From Candidatus Roizmanbacteria bacterium CG02_land_8_20_14_3_00_36_15 (GTDB lineage: Bacteria; Patescibacteriota; Microgenomatia; UBA1406; GWC2-37-13), in assembly GCA_002780795.1 (NCBI GenBank), contig PEUF01000045.1:1-64000 (forward strand): a DNA stretch of 64,000 nt, written 5' to 3'. Both the position numbers and the translations under genes were made by a program. Numbering within the stretch: the stretch's first letter is position 1; each line of letters begins with the position of its first letter. Below the pieces are notes generated by a model. That model was not told the origin of the DNA and did not search any database. It saw nothing but the letters and a program-made list of their open reading frames with translations. Below are positions 30,859 through 39,477 of the stretch, piece after piece.

Positions 30859-33321
30859 CTACCGGCAACGGCGGCAAAGAACTAGGCGGTTGTCTATTAG
30901 ATAAGAAAAAACTCGCTCAGCCAAAAGTTGATGGCCCTCTTTATTAAGCTGACCGGTTTTAGGAAAATAAAAATTGCTGTCACTAAGTTCTTTAACTTGC
31001 CGTAGAAAAAGCCCGGCCGGCCGATTAACGGTTTTACTTAACAAACTTGTTTCCTTATTGCTTATGTCTGGAGAAGTAATAATTAACAACGGTCCGCGGT
31101 AATAATGATTAAACTCGTTTAAATATTTTTTAATCTGGTCAAGGATTTTCTCACCTCCCAGTTCGCTTAGGGTCTCCTTGTATGATTTTTCCCAGCTCGG
31201 GTAGTAATCTCCTTTTTTGATCGCGGCATTTAATTCACCGCTTTTTTTCATCTCTTCTTCATAAAGTCTTGTTTTACCCAACATCACTTCGTTAAACTGA
31301 TAAAAATTGCCAGAAGAAAGGGACCAAATAACCAAATCGGGTTGGTATTTAATTCCTCTTTTTCTAAACCGCTCGACCTCATAGGGAATATCATAACCGT
31401 GAACGGCTAGGTTAATAACTTCAATTTTTTTTATGTTGGCGTCTATTAATCTTTTGTTTAATAAGTCTTCCAGCTTTTCTGTCCAGTTGTCTTTGGTTTT
31501 AACCAAGAGACCAAACGTTAACGAGTCACCAAGAATAACAACACGAAAGACGTCCTTTGGCTTTTCTATTGAATAATTAAAACGGTCGTTTAAAGTGTCT
31601 TTGTTTATTGTATAATTTTCCTGATAAGGAACTTGTTTCAGGATTTTTTCATGGCTTTTAGGGTCTGGTTCATAAAAATAATAAAACCGGCAGCCAACAA
31701 TATTTTCTTGTCCGCAAAACCGCCAAACCTCGTCTTTAAAAATCGAAGAACGCCAAAAATTTTCTTCTAACCGGTCAAAAAAACTCATAAAATATTGGTC
31801 TGCCTGTTTTTTTCCTTCTACGTCTTTTTTTAACAAGTAGGTTTTTTTTAACGCCGCCAACGGCGGATAATGGTAGTTTTTTAATAACTCAAGACGATAA
31901 ATCAATGCTTGTTTTAGGCTTCCTTCAACTTGATTAAAATCAGCAAGAAAATCCAAGGTGCTAAAAGAAGCAGAAGAAAATCGATAGTATTTTTCTGCCA
32001 GGTTTTCTGCTGAATTTTTTTCTCCTTGGAAAAACTCTTGAGAAATTAAGCCTTGGTACCCTTTATGAGTAAAAGGAAAGAGTTTGAGCGACCAATAAAA
32101 ATTGCCGGTTAAATTTAAAATCTCCGCGGTTAATCTTAAAAATAAAAGAAATAAAACCACTAGAGAAAAAAGTGGATAAAAGAAAAATTCCTCTCTGTCT
32201 TTTTTTTTATAAAGTAACCCCGCTAAGAAAAACCAAAAAAGATAAACACCATAAAGAGAGTAAGTATAGTTTGTCAAAAAGTTTAGGCCAAGATACAAAA
32301 ATAGATAAAAAATAATTTTTTCTTTTGGGTCCCTATTTAAATAAATGTTCAAGACAAAACCCAAAAAAGCTAAAAAGCCAAAGATTCCCACCTCGGTCAA
32401 AATTGTTAAGGGTAAGTTTAGAGCCGAGGAAACTTGTTGTAAATTGTCTGTAACATATTTGTTAGACGGATAAGTAAAATTACCAATCCCCCAGCCAAAA
32501 AGGGGTTTTTCCAAAAACCCCCTAATCGCTTGAGAAAAATACTCCGCTCTCCCCGACCAAAGATCTCGTGGCTGAGTTTTTAAATATCTTTCTGCCGCAG
32601 GTAAAAACGGTTTCAAGAATGATGCTTGAAAGGTTTGTTTTTGAGAAAAGATAAAAAATATTAAAACTAAAATAAAGATAAAACCGGCAAACTCAAAAAC
32701 GGGTTTTTTTCTAATTTTAAAACTTATTACCATTGAGCCCCCAACCAAAAACAAATCAAGATAGGCTGACCGCGAGTAGGCAAAAAGGAAAAAAGGCAAA
32801 AAAAATAGGGTGAGATATAAATTAATTGCTTGTCTTTTTGTTAGAAAATCATAAATTAACCAAAGAATCACTATTCCCAGAAAATCTCCTAGATGATTAT
32901 GATTCCCATAAAAAGGAAAAACCAACTGATAGGCGGTCGGGGGGAAAAGGTTTTTTGGCAACAAAGATATCAGGGAAGAAAAAAAGCCAAACGTAATCAA
33001 GGCTGCTTTAAATTGGGGCAGAATTTTTTCTTTTTCGTTAAGAGCAAAAATAAAAACAAAATAGGCGGAAAAATAATATAACAGATGGTCAAAAGAGTTA
33101 ATTTTATCGATAGAAAAACAAAAAGAAATCAGAAGAATAACAATAAAAAGTGAATAGATAAAACTTATTTTTTTTGGAAAAAGAATTTTTTTCTGGCTTA
33201 GTTGTGCTTCAAGAAAGTATAAACCGGGTAGAAGAAGGTAAAGAAAAAAAACGTTTTCTCTTTTTAGAACCGTTGTTGCTTCAAGAAAAAAACTTAATAA
33301 AAAAAGGTAAAAAGTTATCAT
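30859..33321 (-). CDS. O-antigen-ligase-like membrane protein fused to a degenerate SGNH domain
   Basis: An 820-residue fusion. Residues 1-400 contain about twelve membrane helices with the Wzy_C block (PLFGWGIGNFTYPSNKYV, LTILTEVGIFGFLAFLG). A helical linker of about 130 residues is followed by an SGNH domain: VVILGDSLTFGLLVKTKDNW near residue 593 and VINLAVHGYDIPYEVERFRK, closely like the stand-alone SGNH protein at 17926-18894. At block V, where that protein has DYHPNNLGH, this one has TGQLNKEGH, so the D-x-H pair is missing. It may therefore bind rather than cleave, or use other residues. Fusion suggests that polymerisation/ligation and glycan modification are coupled. Confidence 0.8.
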   Translation of the reverse strand: MITFYLFLLSFFLEATTVLKRENVFFLYLLLPGLYFLEAQLSQKKILFPKKISFIYSLFIVILLISFCFSIDKINSFDHLLYYFSAYFVFIFALNEKEKILPQFKAALITFGFFSSLISLLPKNLFPPTAYQLVFPFYGNHNHLGDFLGIVILWLIYDFLTKRQAINLYLTLFFLPFFLFAYSRSAYLDLFLVGGSMVISFKIRKKPVFEFAGFIFILVLIFFIFSQKQTFQASFLKPFLPAAERYLKTQPRDLWSGRAEYFSQAIRGFLEKPLFGWGIGNFTYPSNKYVTDNLQQVSSALNLPLTILTEVGIFGFLAFLGFVLNIYLNRDPKEKIIFYLFLYLGLNFLTNYTYSLYGVYLFWFFLAGLLYKKKDREEFFFYPLFSLVVLFLLFLRLTAEILNLTGNFYWSLKLFPFTHKGYQGLISQEFFQGEKNSAENLAEKYYRFSSASFSTLDFLADFNQVEGSLKQALIYRLELLKNYHYPPLAALKKTYLLKKDVEGKKQADQYFMSFFDRLEENFWRSSIFKDEVWRFCGQENIVGCRFYYFYEPDPKSHEKILKQVPYQENYTINKDTLNDRFNYSIEKPKDVFRVVILGDSLTFGLLVKTKDNWTEKLEDLLNKRLIDANIKKIEVINLAVHGYDIPYEVERFRKRGIKYQPDLVIWSLSSGNFYQFNEVMLGKTRLYEEEMKKSGELNAAIKKGDYYPSWEKSYKETLSELGGEKILDQIKKYLNEFNHYYRGPLLIITSPDISNKETSLLSKTVNRPAGLFLRQVKELSDSNFYFPKTGQLNKEGHQLLAERVFSYLIDNRLVLCRRCR

Positions 33322-33333
33322 GTTTGTATCATC

Positions 33334-33362
33334 TTGACATAAAAAATAATTCTTATTATTAT
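33334..33362 (+). promoter_or_regulatory. Promoter of the secreted-protein/PilX-like operon
   Basis: TTGACA (33334-33339), 17 bp, TATTAT (33357-33362), nine bases before the ATG at 33372. Nearly leaderless. Confidence 0.7.
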
Positions 33363-33371
33363 TAATTGTAA

Positions 33372-35018
33372 ATGAAACGCGTTCAATTTATTTTTGTCTT
33401 TTTGTTCTTAACTCTAATTACTTTTTTTCTTTTTAAAGAACCCGCCTTGTCTGACCATACTTGTTATACCAGTTGTGGGACGCCATCATCGTGTCCGAGT
33501 CCTTTAGTTTGTAGTAGCGGTCTTTGTAAAAATCCAAGCTGTCTTACTCAAACCGACTGTACTTGTGACCCATATATAATCCAAGGAAAAAAAGGAAAAA
33601 ATGGTGGCTCTTTCCCCGATAGCGATCCGCCTTTTTCTAACCAAACGGTGACCGTCACCGGCCAGGGCAACTCCAGTGCCAACCCCTATTCCTTTGGCGA
33701 CGGAACCACTACTTTGCTTGGTGATCAGAACTATGATGTTTCCGTGTCGGCACCGTCCGGATCAAATGTTGGTTATACTCTTTGTTATAATAAAACCGAC
33801 TGCCATGGTACACCACCCACTTCGGGAGCGTCTATAACAACCGACTCAAATCGGGCTGACTCGGAAAACTATGTTTCTGGCAATCATTATGTTGATCTTT
33901 ATTGGCATTTTACTCCTCAAACGGCTAACTGCAAAAATTTAACCGGCCCAACAACTGTTTTTGTGGGAGACCAGGTTAATTATCAGGCTGATTATGAAAA
34001 CGAAAACGCCAGTCTAACCAACGCTTTAATGTATAGTTATTCCAGTTCCTGTCCTGGAAGTTCACTAAGCAATGTTTCTGGCGGACCAGGACCTGGAACT
34101 TATAGCTTTAGCTGGACGCCTTCGGCAACCGGTAGTTATACGGTCTATTGCGAGGCAGACGCTGCCTCTGCTAACTGCTTCGGTTACCAAACTTGTGTCG
34201 GTTCTCCGCCAAACTACAGCTGTACCGGCCCAACCACCTCGGCCACGGTTACGGTTTCCAATCCTGGTCCTTGGTATAAACTCAAAAATACGTCTTTATA
34301 TAAAAATGGCAATATTGATATCAATGTTGCCCAAAACATTAATAAATTTACTGATGGTGATTCTGATGATGACGGTACCCGATATATTATTATTGGTAAT
34401 TCCGGTACGGCCACTGCTCAAAACACATTTAGTCCTGGACCCCCTTATAATCCAATTTCAGCTAGTGGAAATAATTGGTACAATAATACTTATTCTTTTT
34501 CACAGTTGTTTATTTCAAACTTTTCCAGTTACGTTCGTTCACGGAAACAATCAGTTGATATCGTCGCTTTGGGTACCGGTAGTTCCCTTGAAAGCAGTAA
34601 GGTAAATTTTATCTCCGGTGACCAGACAATTACCGACGCCAATCTCACTGATGCGCCTACCGCCTTTGTCCTTATTGTTTCTGGAAATGTCACTGTAAAT
34701 AACAACCTAAATAGCTCATCTGCGAGGCAAATCACTATTATCGCAACCGGCCAGCTTACCTTTTCTAAAACTACTCAGTATGCCAACGGAATTTTTATCG
34801 CTCCTTCGATAGTCATCGACGGTGAAACGCCGCCTGGATCGGACACGATCGGCTTAAAAATTAAAGGGAACCTTATTTCTTCGTCGACCTCTACCAGCAA
34901 TCGTAATCGTACCGATAACTCAAGACCTTCATTATTTGTTGTTTTAGATCCTGATCAGTATCTTAGCCTTTTACCACTTTTATCCGTTTCTAAATATGAC
35001 TGGCAACAAACACAATAA
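33372..35018 (+). CDS. Secreted Cys-rich and Ig/PKD-like surface protein
   Basis: A 548-residue protein with a signal peptide (residues 1-27, cut near ALSDH). A Cys-rich segment follows (CYTSCGTPSSCPSPLVCSSG, then CKNPSCLTQTDCTC), then beta-rich Thr/Ser/Asn-rich domains, including an Ig/PKD-like unit near 195-255 (GTYSFSWTPSATGSYTVYC). The C-terminal third (FVLIVSGNVTVNNN, GIFIAPSIVIDGE) resembles surface proteins coded with PilX-like pseudopilins in these bacteria. There is no sortase motif or C-terminal membrane helix. It overlaps the PilX-like gene by 23 bases, so the two are likely made together and may assemble in one pilus or surface fibre. Confidence 0.7.
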   Translation: MKRVQFIFVFLFLTLITFFLFKEPALSDHTCYTSCGTPSSCPSPLVCSSGLCKNPSCLTQTDCTCDPYIIQGKKGKNGGSFPDSDPPFSNQTVTVTGQGNSSANPYSFGDGTTTLLGDQNYDVSVSAPSGSNVGYTLCYNKTDCHGTPPTSGASITTDSNRADSENYVSGNHYVDLYWHFTPQTANCKNLTGPTTVFVGDQVNYQADYENENASLTNALMYSYSSSCPGSSLSNVSGGPGPGTYSFSWTPSATGSYTVYCEADAASANCFGYQTCVGSPPNYSCTGPTTSATVTVSNPGPWYKLKNTSLYKNGNIDINVAQNINKFTDGDSDDDGTRYIIIGNSGTATAQNTFSPGPPYNPISASGNNWYNNTYSFSQLFISNFSSYVRSRKQSVDIVALGTGSSLESSKVNFISGDQTITDANLTDAPTAFVLIVSGNVTVNNNLNSSSARQITIIATGQLTFSKTTQYANGIFIAPSIVIDGETPPGSDTIGLKIKGNLISSSTSTSNRNRTDNSRPSLFVVLDPDQYLSLLPLLSVSKYDWQQTQ

Positions 35019-35841
35019 AAATATCAAAAATCAAATATCTCGCCCAGGGGGCGATCGCCCTCTGGGCGGAAAAGTCAAAAATAGGTCGGGGCAGGTGTTG
35101 TTGATTGTCATTATGCTTTTAGCGACGGCATTGACCATTGCTTTATCCACCTCTTTTCGATCAACAACAGAGACTCAAGTAACAAAACTTGAGGAGGAAT
35201 CACAAAAAGCCCTTGCCGCCGCCGAGGCTGGTATAGAGGCGGCTCTTAAACAAGGAACCATTACTAACATTGGTGCTCTTTCAGCCGATTTAAGCGGTTA
35301 CTCTGGGGCAGCCACTTGTGATACTTCTTATAACAAAACCTATTTTATTAGTCCTCTCCTCCAAAAAGATGAGCAATACACTTTTTACTTTGCTGATTAT
35401 GATGCTGGTTTAAATAGTTTTAGTAATTATTGGTCGGGCAATCTTACTGTTTATTTTATGTTAGGATCGGATCCAGTCGCCCTGGAATTAACCACTATAG
35501 GAAGTTCTGGAACAATTACTCACTATCTGCTCGACCCTGATAACTTAATCCATGCCGATAGTGGAAAAACTTCGGTTACTAGTGGCAATTATTCACTTAA
35601 CGGAGTTACTTTTTCTCGCCAAAGCACGCCAATTTCTTTATCTAATACTAAGCTTGTCATTGCCCGAGTTTTTTCCTCCTCAACAAAAATTGGGCTTGAC
35701 GGTGGAGGCACTATTTTAAAAAGTCAAGGAAAAACCTGTGATTCAGAGGCGGTTGCTAGCGGAACTAACGTCACTAAAAAGGTGACTTTATTCCAGTCTT
35801 ATCCCCAAATCCCAGCCGAGTTTTTTGTTACAAGCTTCTGA
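34996..35841 (+). CDS. PilX-like type IV pilus minor-pilin protein
   Basis: A 281-residue protein. After a basic leader, residues 32-54 (QVLLIVIMLLATALTIALST) form the N-terminal helix typical of PilX-type proteins, followed by an amphipathic helix (SQKALAAAEAGIEAAL) with the conserved AAEAG. The rest is beta-rich. Residues 17-30 (RPGGDRPLGG region) are coded by a palindromic repeat at 35041-35068, inserted in the leader before the helix. The overlap with the secreted protein suggests a shared surface structure. The true start may be further downstream if the repeat-coded leader is not translated. Confidence 0.75.
   Translation: MTGNKHNKNIKNQISRPGGDRPLGGKVKNRSGQVLLIVIMLLATALTIALSTSFRSTTETQVTKLEEESQKALAAAEAGIEAALKQGTITNIGALSADLSGYSGAATCDTSYNKTYFISPLLQKDEQYTFYFADYDAGLNSFSNYWSGNLTVYFMLGSDPVALELTTIGSSGTITHYLLDPDNLIHADSGKTSVTSGNYSLNGVTFSRQSTPISLSNTKLVIARVFSSSTKIGLDGGGTILKSQGKTCDSEAVASGTNVTKKVTLFQSYPQIPAEFFVTSF
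35041..35068. repeat. GC-rich palindromic repeat inside the PilX-like gene
   Basis: Arms CGCCCAGGGGGCG and CGCCCTCTGGGCG around AT, one mismatch, in an AT-rich genome. A related copy is at 60461-60488, also inside a gene. Confidence 0.75.
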
Positions 35842-35980
35842 AAATAGAAAAAAATAGAAGATAGGAAATGGGTGTAGATGCGGGTTAGGAGGATTGAGAA
35901 TAGAAAGAAAACTCTATCTTCTAACGTCTCTTTTCCTAACTCGTTTCCACAGCTGTCTTCTTTTTTCTAGTTATGTAGTG
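35842..35980. other. Convergent intergenic region with nested inverted repeats
   Basis: No gene seen. ATAGAAGATAG (about 35857) pairs with CTATCTTCT (about 35912), and GTTAGGA (35884) with TCCTAAC (about 35934), so either strand could fold into a long hairpin. It lies between two converging genes and may end both transcripts. Confidence 0.4.
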
Positions 35981-38335
35981 TTATAGTCTCGCTCTTTGAC
36001 TAATCTCTGCCTCAACCAGTTCTTTTGGCCGGCCATATTTTAAACGGGAAAGTTGGATAACCGCCTGGGCTATTTTTTCATTACCACCTTCCTTAATCTT
36101 TTCAATGTCTTTAGTCATGTCGACGGAAAAAGGCGGTACTGGGTCGTTGTTAACAGTTGTTTTCATATAGGCGTGAAACCTTTCGATATTAATTAAATCC
36201 GACTCGCTAAAAATTGGTTGAAACTCACGCTGGATATAGGAGGCATCAGTCACTCCTAAACGAAATGACATTAAAGTACCAACGTTGCCAAAAACTGCGT
36301 TTTTTACCTCTTCTTCCATTTGGCCGATAAACTGATTGGCGACGGTCAACGCTAAATGATATTTTCTTGCCTCCGATAGGATAACGGCAAAGTCGGGTGT
36401 AGCAAAGTTTTGAAATTCGTCTACATAAAGATAAAAATCGCGTCGGTCGTCTTCAGGAATTTCTTGTCGACTCATCGCCGACATTAAAATCTTTGGTATC
36501 AATACCAATCCTAAGAAACTAGAGTTTTCCTCGCCTAATTTGCCCTTAGATAAATTAACTAAAAGAATTTTCCCCTCGTCCATTACTTTGCGAAAATCAA
36601 AGGCGGATTTTGACTGACCAATAATGTTTCTCATTGTTTTATTAGTAACAAATCGCCCAAATTTAGAAACAATGTAATCTAAAACTTCTGATTTATGAAA
36701 ATCTGCGGTTTGGGCGATTTGGTCGGTCCAGTAACGCCTAACAATCGGGTCCTGGACCTTAGGCAACAACTCCTGAACGTATTTTGGGTCTTGTAAACAG
36801 CGCATCACTTCAACAAGAGTAGCTCCCTCATCAGACATCACCGTCAACATGGCGTTGCGCACCGCGTGCTCAAATCTAGGACCGATTATACCAGTCCGCT
36901 GTGGATCATAAAGCTTATACATTAAGTTAATTATTGCTGTGGTGATAAAGTGTTTTTGGTCTTCGGTTTTGGCCTCAAGAAGATTTAAACCCATCGGGCG
37001 CTCTGTACATGAAGGGTCAAAATAAATAACATCCTCCGCCCGCTCGGCTGGGATGTAGCGTATAACGTCGTCAATTAAGTCTCCGTGGGGATCCATAACA
37101 CAAACTCCATAACCAGATTTAATATCCTGTTTGATCATTTCTTTAAGAAGCTCTGATTTGCCAACACCGGTTTTTCCAATAATATACGTATGACGCATCC
37201 TATCTTTTGGCCCAATGAAAACCGGTCTTTTAACTCCCCGATAATAACCAAAACCAATATGGGTACCATTTTTTGTTGGTACCTCGGCCGCCACCGGAGC
37301 CGTTTTTGCTTTTAACCAATTAATTTGTGGTGCATCAACGGTTTTATTGGGAAAATGAAAGATTGTTGCCAATTCATCGGTAGACAGAATTGAGACCGAT
37401 TTTAAAAAAGGCATCTCAAGGACGGGAAAAAACTTATAAATAAAGTTGATCATAAACCCGCCCTTAAAAAATATTTTTACTTTTTTCAAGTTATTTAAGT
37501 CTGAATTAAACTGGGAAAAGGCCGAGATAATATTTTTTAGGTGCATGTCGGCCGCTTCTTTTGTTTTAGACGAGACAACAAAACGAATGGTGGTCTCAAA
37601 TCCAGGTTTAGAACATTTGTCATCAATCTTCTCTAATACTTTTGGGTCTGTTTTAAAAGTCGCCTTTTCCGGATTGGCTTCATTTTTCTTTGTTGAAGAA
37701 ACGTATGATTTTCCAATCTTTTTCCATCTTTTACCGCCCGGTCTAACCAGAATCTGGATCATTGCTCCTTCATCTTTGTTCATTTTTGACAAGGCGGCGG
37801 TAATGGCAGCCAGTGGGTCGGTCGGCAAATCCTTATATACTTTTAAAGGAAAATAGGCGACCTCTTTTGTTACCAAACCAGAAAAAGACACCTTGCCTTT
37901 TTCATTAAAAATATTTGGTTCCTCAACCTTTCTAATATCGGCGTTGGGATAGTAACCGTAAACCGTTTTTTCCACTAAATCGATGATCCTTGTCGGCGCC
38001 GAAACATAGAAACGAACGTCTGATTCTTTACCAACAATTTCCCAGGCAACAACATCGTCTAGGTCTAAGAATGATAACCAGTCTGTTTTTTTTAAGGAAA
38101 AAAGGGAAGAAAACATCTGTTCGGCGGCGTCAATCTTAATCTCATTGTCTCTTGACAGTTTTACCTCTAGACTAACCATCTCCAGAGAAATCTGCTCTCT
38201 TTTCTTAAGGCGGAGATAAACAATAACCAAATAAATAAAAATAAAGGTTAAAAAACCAGCCAATAGAGCCGTTAGGAGCGCCAGGCTAAAATTTATTACT
38301 CGGTCGGCTATGGTTTGACTATAAAAACCTTCCAT
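35981..38335 (-). CDS. TraD/VirD4-like (HerA-FtsK-fold) ATPase
   Basis: A 784-residue protein. A membrane helix lies at about residues 15-40 and an extended region up to about 340 precedes the motor. The P-loop HTYIIGKTGVGKSELLKEM is near residue 385, VCVMDPHGDLIDDVIRYIP follows, and Walker B FYLYVDEFQNFATPDF near residue 625 completes a type IV coupling protein (TraG/TraD DNA-binding domain). In conjugation it brings DNA to the channel. In CPR bacteria, proteins like this with VirB4 and PrgI partners occur widely; whether they serve DNA transfer or pili is unsettled. Confidence 0.85.
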   Translation of the reverse strand: MEGFYSQTIADRVINFSLALLTALLAGFLTFIFIYLVIVYLRLKKREQISLEMVSLEVKLSRDNEIKIDAAEQMFSSLFSLKKTDWLSFLDLDDVVAWEIVGKESDVRFYVSAPTRIIDLVEKTVYGYYPNADIRKVEEPNIFNEKGKVSFSGLVTKEVAYFPLKVYKDLPTDPLAAITAALSKMNKDEGAMIQILVRPGGKRWKKIGKSYVSSTKKNEANPEKATFKTDPKVLEKIDDKCSKPGFETTIRFVVSSKTKEAADMHLKNIISAFSQFNSDLNNLKKVKIFFKGGFMINFIYKFFPVLEMPFLKSVSILSTDELATIFHFPNKTVDAPQINWLKAKTAPVAAEVPTKNGTHIGFGYYRGVKRPVFIGPKDRMRHTYIIGKTGVGKSELLKEMIKQDIKSGYGVCVMDPHGDLIDDVIRYIPAERAEDVIYFDPSCTERPMGLNLLEAKTEDQKHFITTAIINLMYKLYDPQRTGIIGPRFEHAVRNAMLTVMSDEGATLVEVMRCLQDPKYVQELLPKVQDPIVRRYWTDQIAQTADFHKSEVLDYIVSKFGRFVTNKTMRNIIGQSKSAFDFRKVMDEGKILLVNLSKGKLGEENSSFLGLVLIPKILMSAMSRQEIPEDDRRDFYLYVDEFQNFATPDFAVILSEARKYHLALTVANQFIGQMEEEVKNAVFGNVGTLMSFRLGVTDASYIQREFQPIFSESDLINIERFHAYMKTTVNNDPVPPFSVDMTKDIEKIKEGGNEKIAQAVIQLSRLKYGRPKELVEAEISQRARL

Positions 38336-38362
38336 AAAAAAATTATATAATAAATTAATTCT

Positions 38363-38779
38363 ATGAACAAAGTTAAAAATCTCGGGTTTATTAAATACTT
38401 GTTTGTTTTTTTTGCTTTTTTCTTTTTAATTACTAATTTACTTTACAGTCAAGCTATCTCTCCTCTCTACCCTCAATTTATTAACGAGAATAAAAAGGCG
38501 ACCATTGAATATTTAAAAAGAATAAAGGGCCTATTAGATTTTAAAGCTCAACTTGTAGTTTTGAGTGGTGTTTATAAAAATGGTTTTGAACAAGAGATTT
38601 TTTGGGAAGAAAGGGATCGGAATCAGAAAATAAAAAAATTTGAACAAATATTACAAAAAAATCTGAATGCTCGCGACGTCTTATATGGTCTTTATGAACT
38701 ATATTTAGAAAAGGGAGACAATTTAACGGCGGAGAAATATTTGAGGCAGGCAAAGGAAGTTGACCCCACCTTAAAATAA
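38363..38779 (+). CDS. Small membrane-anchored TPR-like protein
   Basis: A 138-residue protein with one N-terminal membrane helix (about residues 11-30, YLFVFFAFFFLITNLLYSQ) and a helical outside part. Its end (LYGLYELYLEKGDNLTAEKY, then LRQAKEVDP) looks like one TPR repeat. No closer family is recognised. TATAAT (38346-38351) lies 11 bases before the ATG. It diverges from the TraD-like gene across 27 bases. Confidence 0.55.
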   Translation: MNKVKNLGFIKYLFVFFAFFFLITNLLYSQAISPLYPQFINENKKATIEYLKRIKGLLDFKAQLVVLSGVYKNGFEQEIFWEERDRNQKIKKFEQILQKNLNARDVLYGLYELYLEKGDNLTAEKYLRQAKEVDPTLK

Positions 38780-38784
38780 ATCTA

Positions 38785-38893
38785 AATGACAAAATCCAAA
38801 TTTCAAATCAAGTTCAAAATCCAAAATCTAAAAAATTTAGTCATTTGAGCTTTGGATTTTATTTGTCATTTGAACTTTCTTTGGATTTATAAA
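38785..38893. repeat. AT-rich dispersed inverted repeat
   Basis: Words AAATGACAAAATCCAAA on the left and GGATTTTATTTGTCATTT on the right form an imperfect hairpin of about 50-base arms. The same words frame the four-helix-bundle gene at 4291-4740. No gene inside. Confidence 0.6.
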
Positions 38894-38900
38894 ATGAATT

Positions 38901-39200
38901 ATGCTCAAACAAGTTCATCTCTACATCAAAGGCGATATCATCGGTGTTGGTTTTCGCGCCTGGACTAGAATCCAAGCTAAAATAAATGGCGTAACCGGCT
39001 GGGTTAGAAACAACTTTGAAAAGCCAGAGGTTTTTGGACCGGGTGGTGGTGTTGAAGCTATAATTCAAGGAGAAGAGCAACGAGTTAACAAAATGTTAGA
39101 AACAATAAAAAAAGGTCCTCCTGTTTCTCGCGTCGAAGAGGTTGAGGTATTTTTTGAAGAACCAAAAGAAGTGTTTAATGGGTTTGAAATAAGAAAGTAA
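38901..39200 (+). CDS. acyP: Acylphosphatase
   Basis: A 99-residue protein of standard size. GDIIGVGFRAWTRIQA at residues 11-26 holds the phosphate-binding loop with the catalytic Arg of GFR; GVTGWVRNNFEKPEVF near residue 30 holds the catalytic Asn. GGGVEAIIQGEEQRVNKM is the second typical motif. It hydrolyses acyl phosphates; the physiological substrate is uncertain. A small insertion (EKPEVFGPGGG) lies between the two motifs. Its start is directly behind the AT-rich repeat. Confidence 0.9.
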   Translation: MLKQVHLYIKGDIIGVGFRAWTRIQAKINGVTGWVRNNFEKPEVFGPGGGVEAIIQGEEQRVNKMLETIKKGPPVSRVEEVEVFFEEPKEVFNGFEIRK

Positions 39201-39223
39201 TATGAACCCGACCGGATTTGTTC

Positions 39224-39281
39224 AACTCGCAGTTAACGAATTTATGAGTTTTACTGCGAGTTAATCCCGCTTTGCGGGAAA
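39224..39281. terminator. Two consecutive hairpins between acyP and the tRNA gene
   Basis: AACTCGCAGT (39224-39233) pairs with ACTGCGAGTT (39253-39262), and CCCGC pairs with GCGGG (39266-39278). They lie between converging genes, so they could end the acyP transcript and that of the tRNA. No long T run follows on the plus strand, so a Rho-independent function is uncertain. Confidence 0.4.
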
Positions 39282-39290
39282 CCCTCACTT

Positions 39291-39367
39291 TGGTGGACCG
39301 AATGGGATTTGAACCCACAACCTTCGCAATGCCATTGCGACGCTCTAGCCAATTGAGCTATCGGCCC
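39291..39367 (-). tRNA. tRNA-Ala (anticodon GGC)
   Basis: The minus strand folds as a full cloverleaf: acceptor GGGCCGA/TCGGTCC with the G3-U70 pair that marks alanine tRNAs, D-arm GCTC...GAGC, anticodon arm TCGCA-ATGGCAT-TGCGA with GGC as anticodon, T-arm GTGGG-TTCAAAT-CCCAT (close). Discriminator A and an encoded CCA (39293-39291) follow. 74 bases plus CCA. Confidence 0.93.
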
Positions 39368-39426
39368 AGGCATTCTAGTTTACCCGCCGAAGTCTCGACG
39401 AAGGCGGGCCGCTGAACTACGGGCCC
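39368..39426 (-). pseudogene. Truncated tRNA 5' half interrupted by a palindromic repeat
   Basis: On the minus strand GGGCCCGTAGTTCAGCGG has the acceptor strand and the D-stem of a tRNA. The hairpin repeat CCCGCC...GGCGGG (39408-39383) lies in the D-loop position. After it TAGAATGCCTGG continues as D-stem and anticodon stem, and then the sequence joins the 5' end of tRNA-Ala. The 3' half is absent. Confidence 0.5.
39383..39408. repeat. Palindromic repeat in the tRNA remnant
   Basis: CCCGCC-GAAG...GAAGG-CGGG, 26 bp, GC-rich, folds into a hairpin with the 6-bp stem CCCGCC/GGCGGG. Similar in kind, but not in sequence, to the repeats found inside coding genes. Confidence 0.55.
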
Positions 39427-39477
39427 TTATTTAAAGTTTATTATTTATTATTATACACGATGTAGTTGCTACGTAAA

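Noticed and set aside
34072-34605. Plus-strand open frame of 177 codons in another phase
   Set aside because: It overlaps the secreted-protein gene, has low-complexity composition and no start signal; it is a shadow of the real gene.
38785-38893. A small RNA gene in the AT-rich hairpin
   Set aside because: No promoter or terminator of its own is visible, and the same words recur as repeats at several other places.
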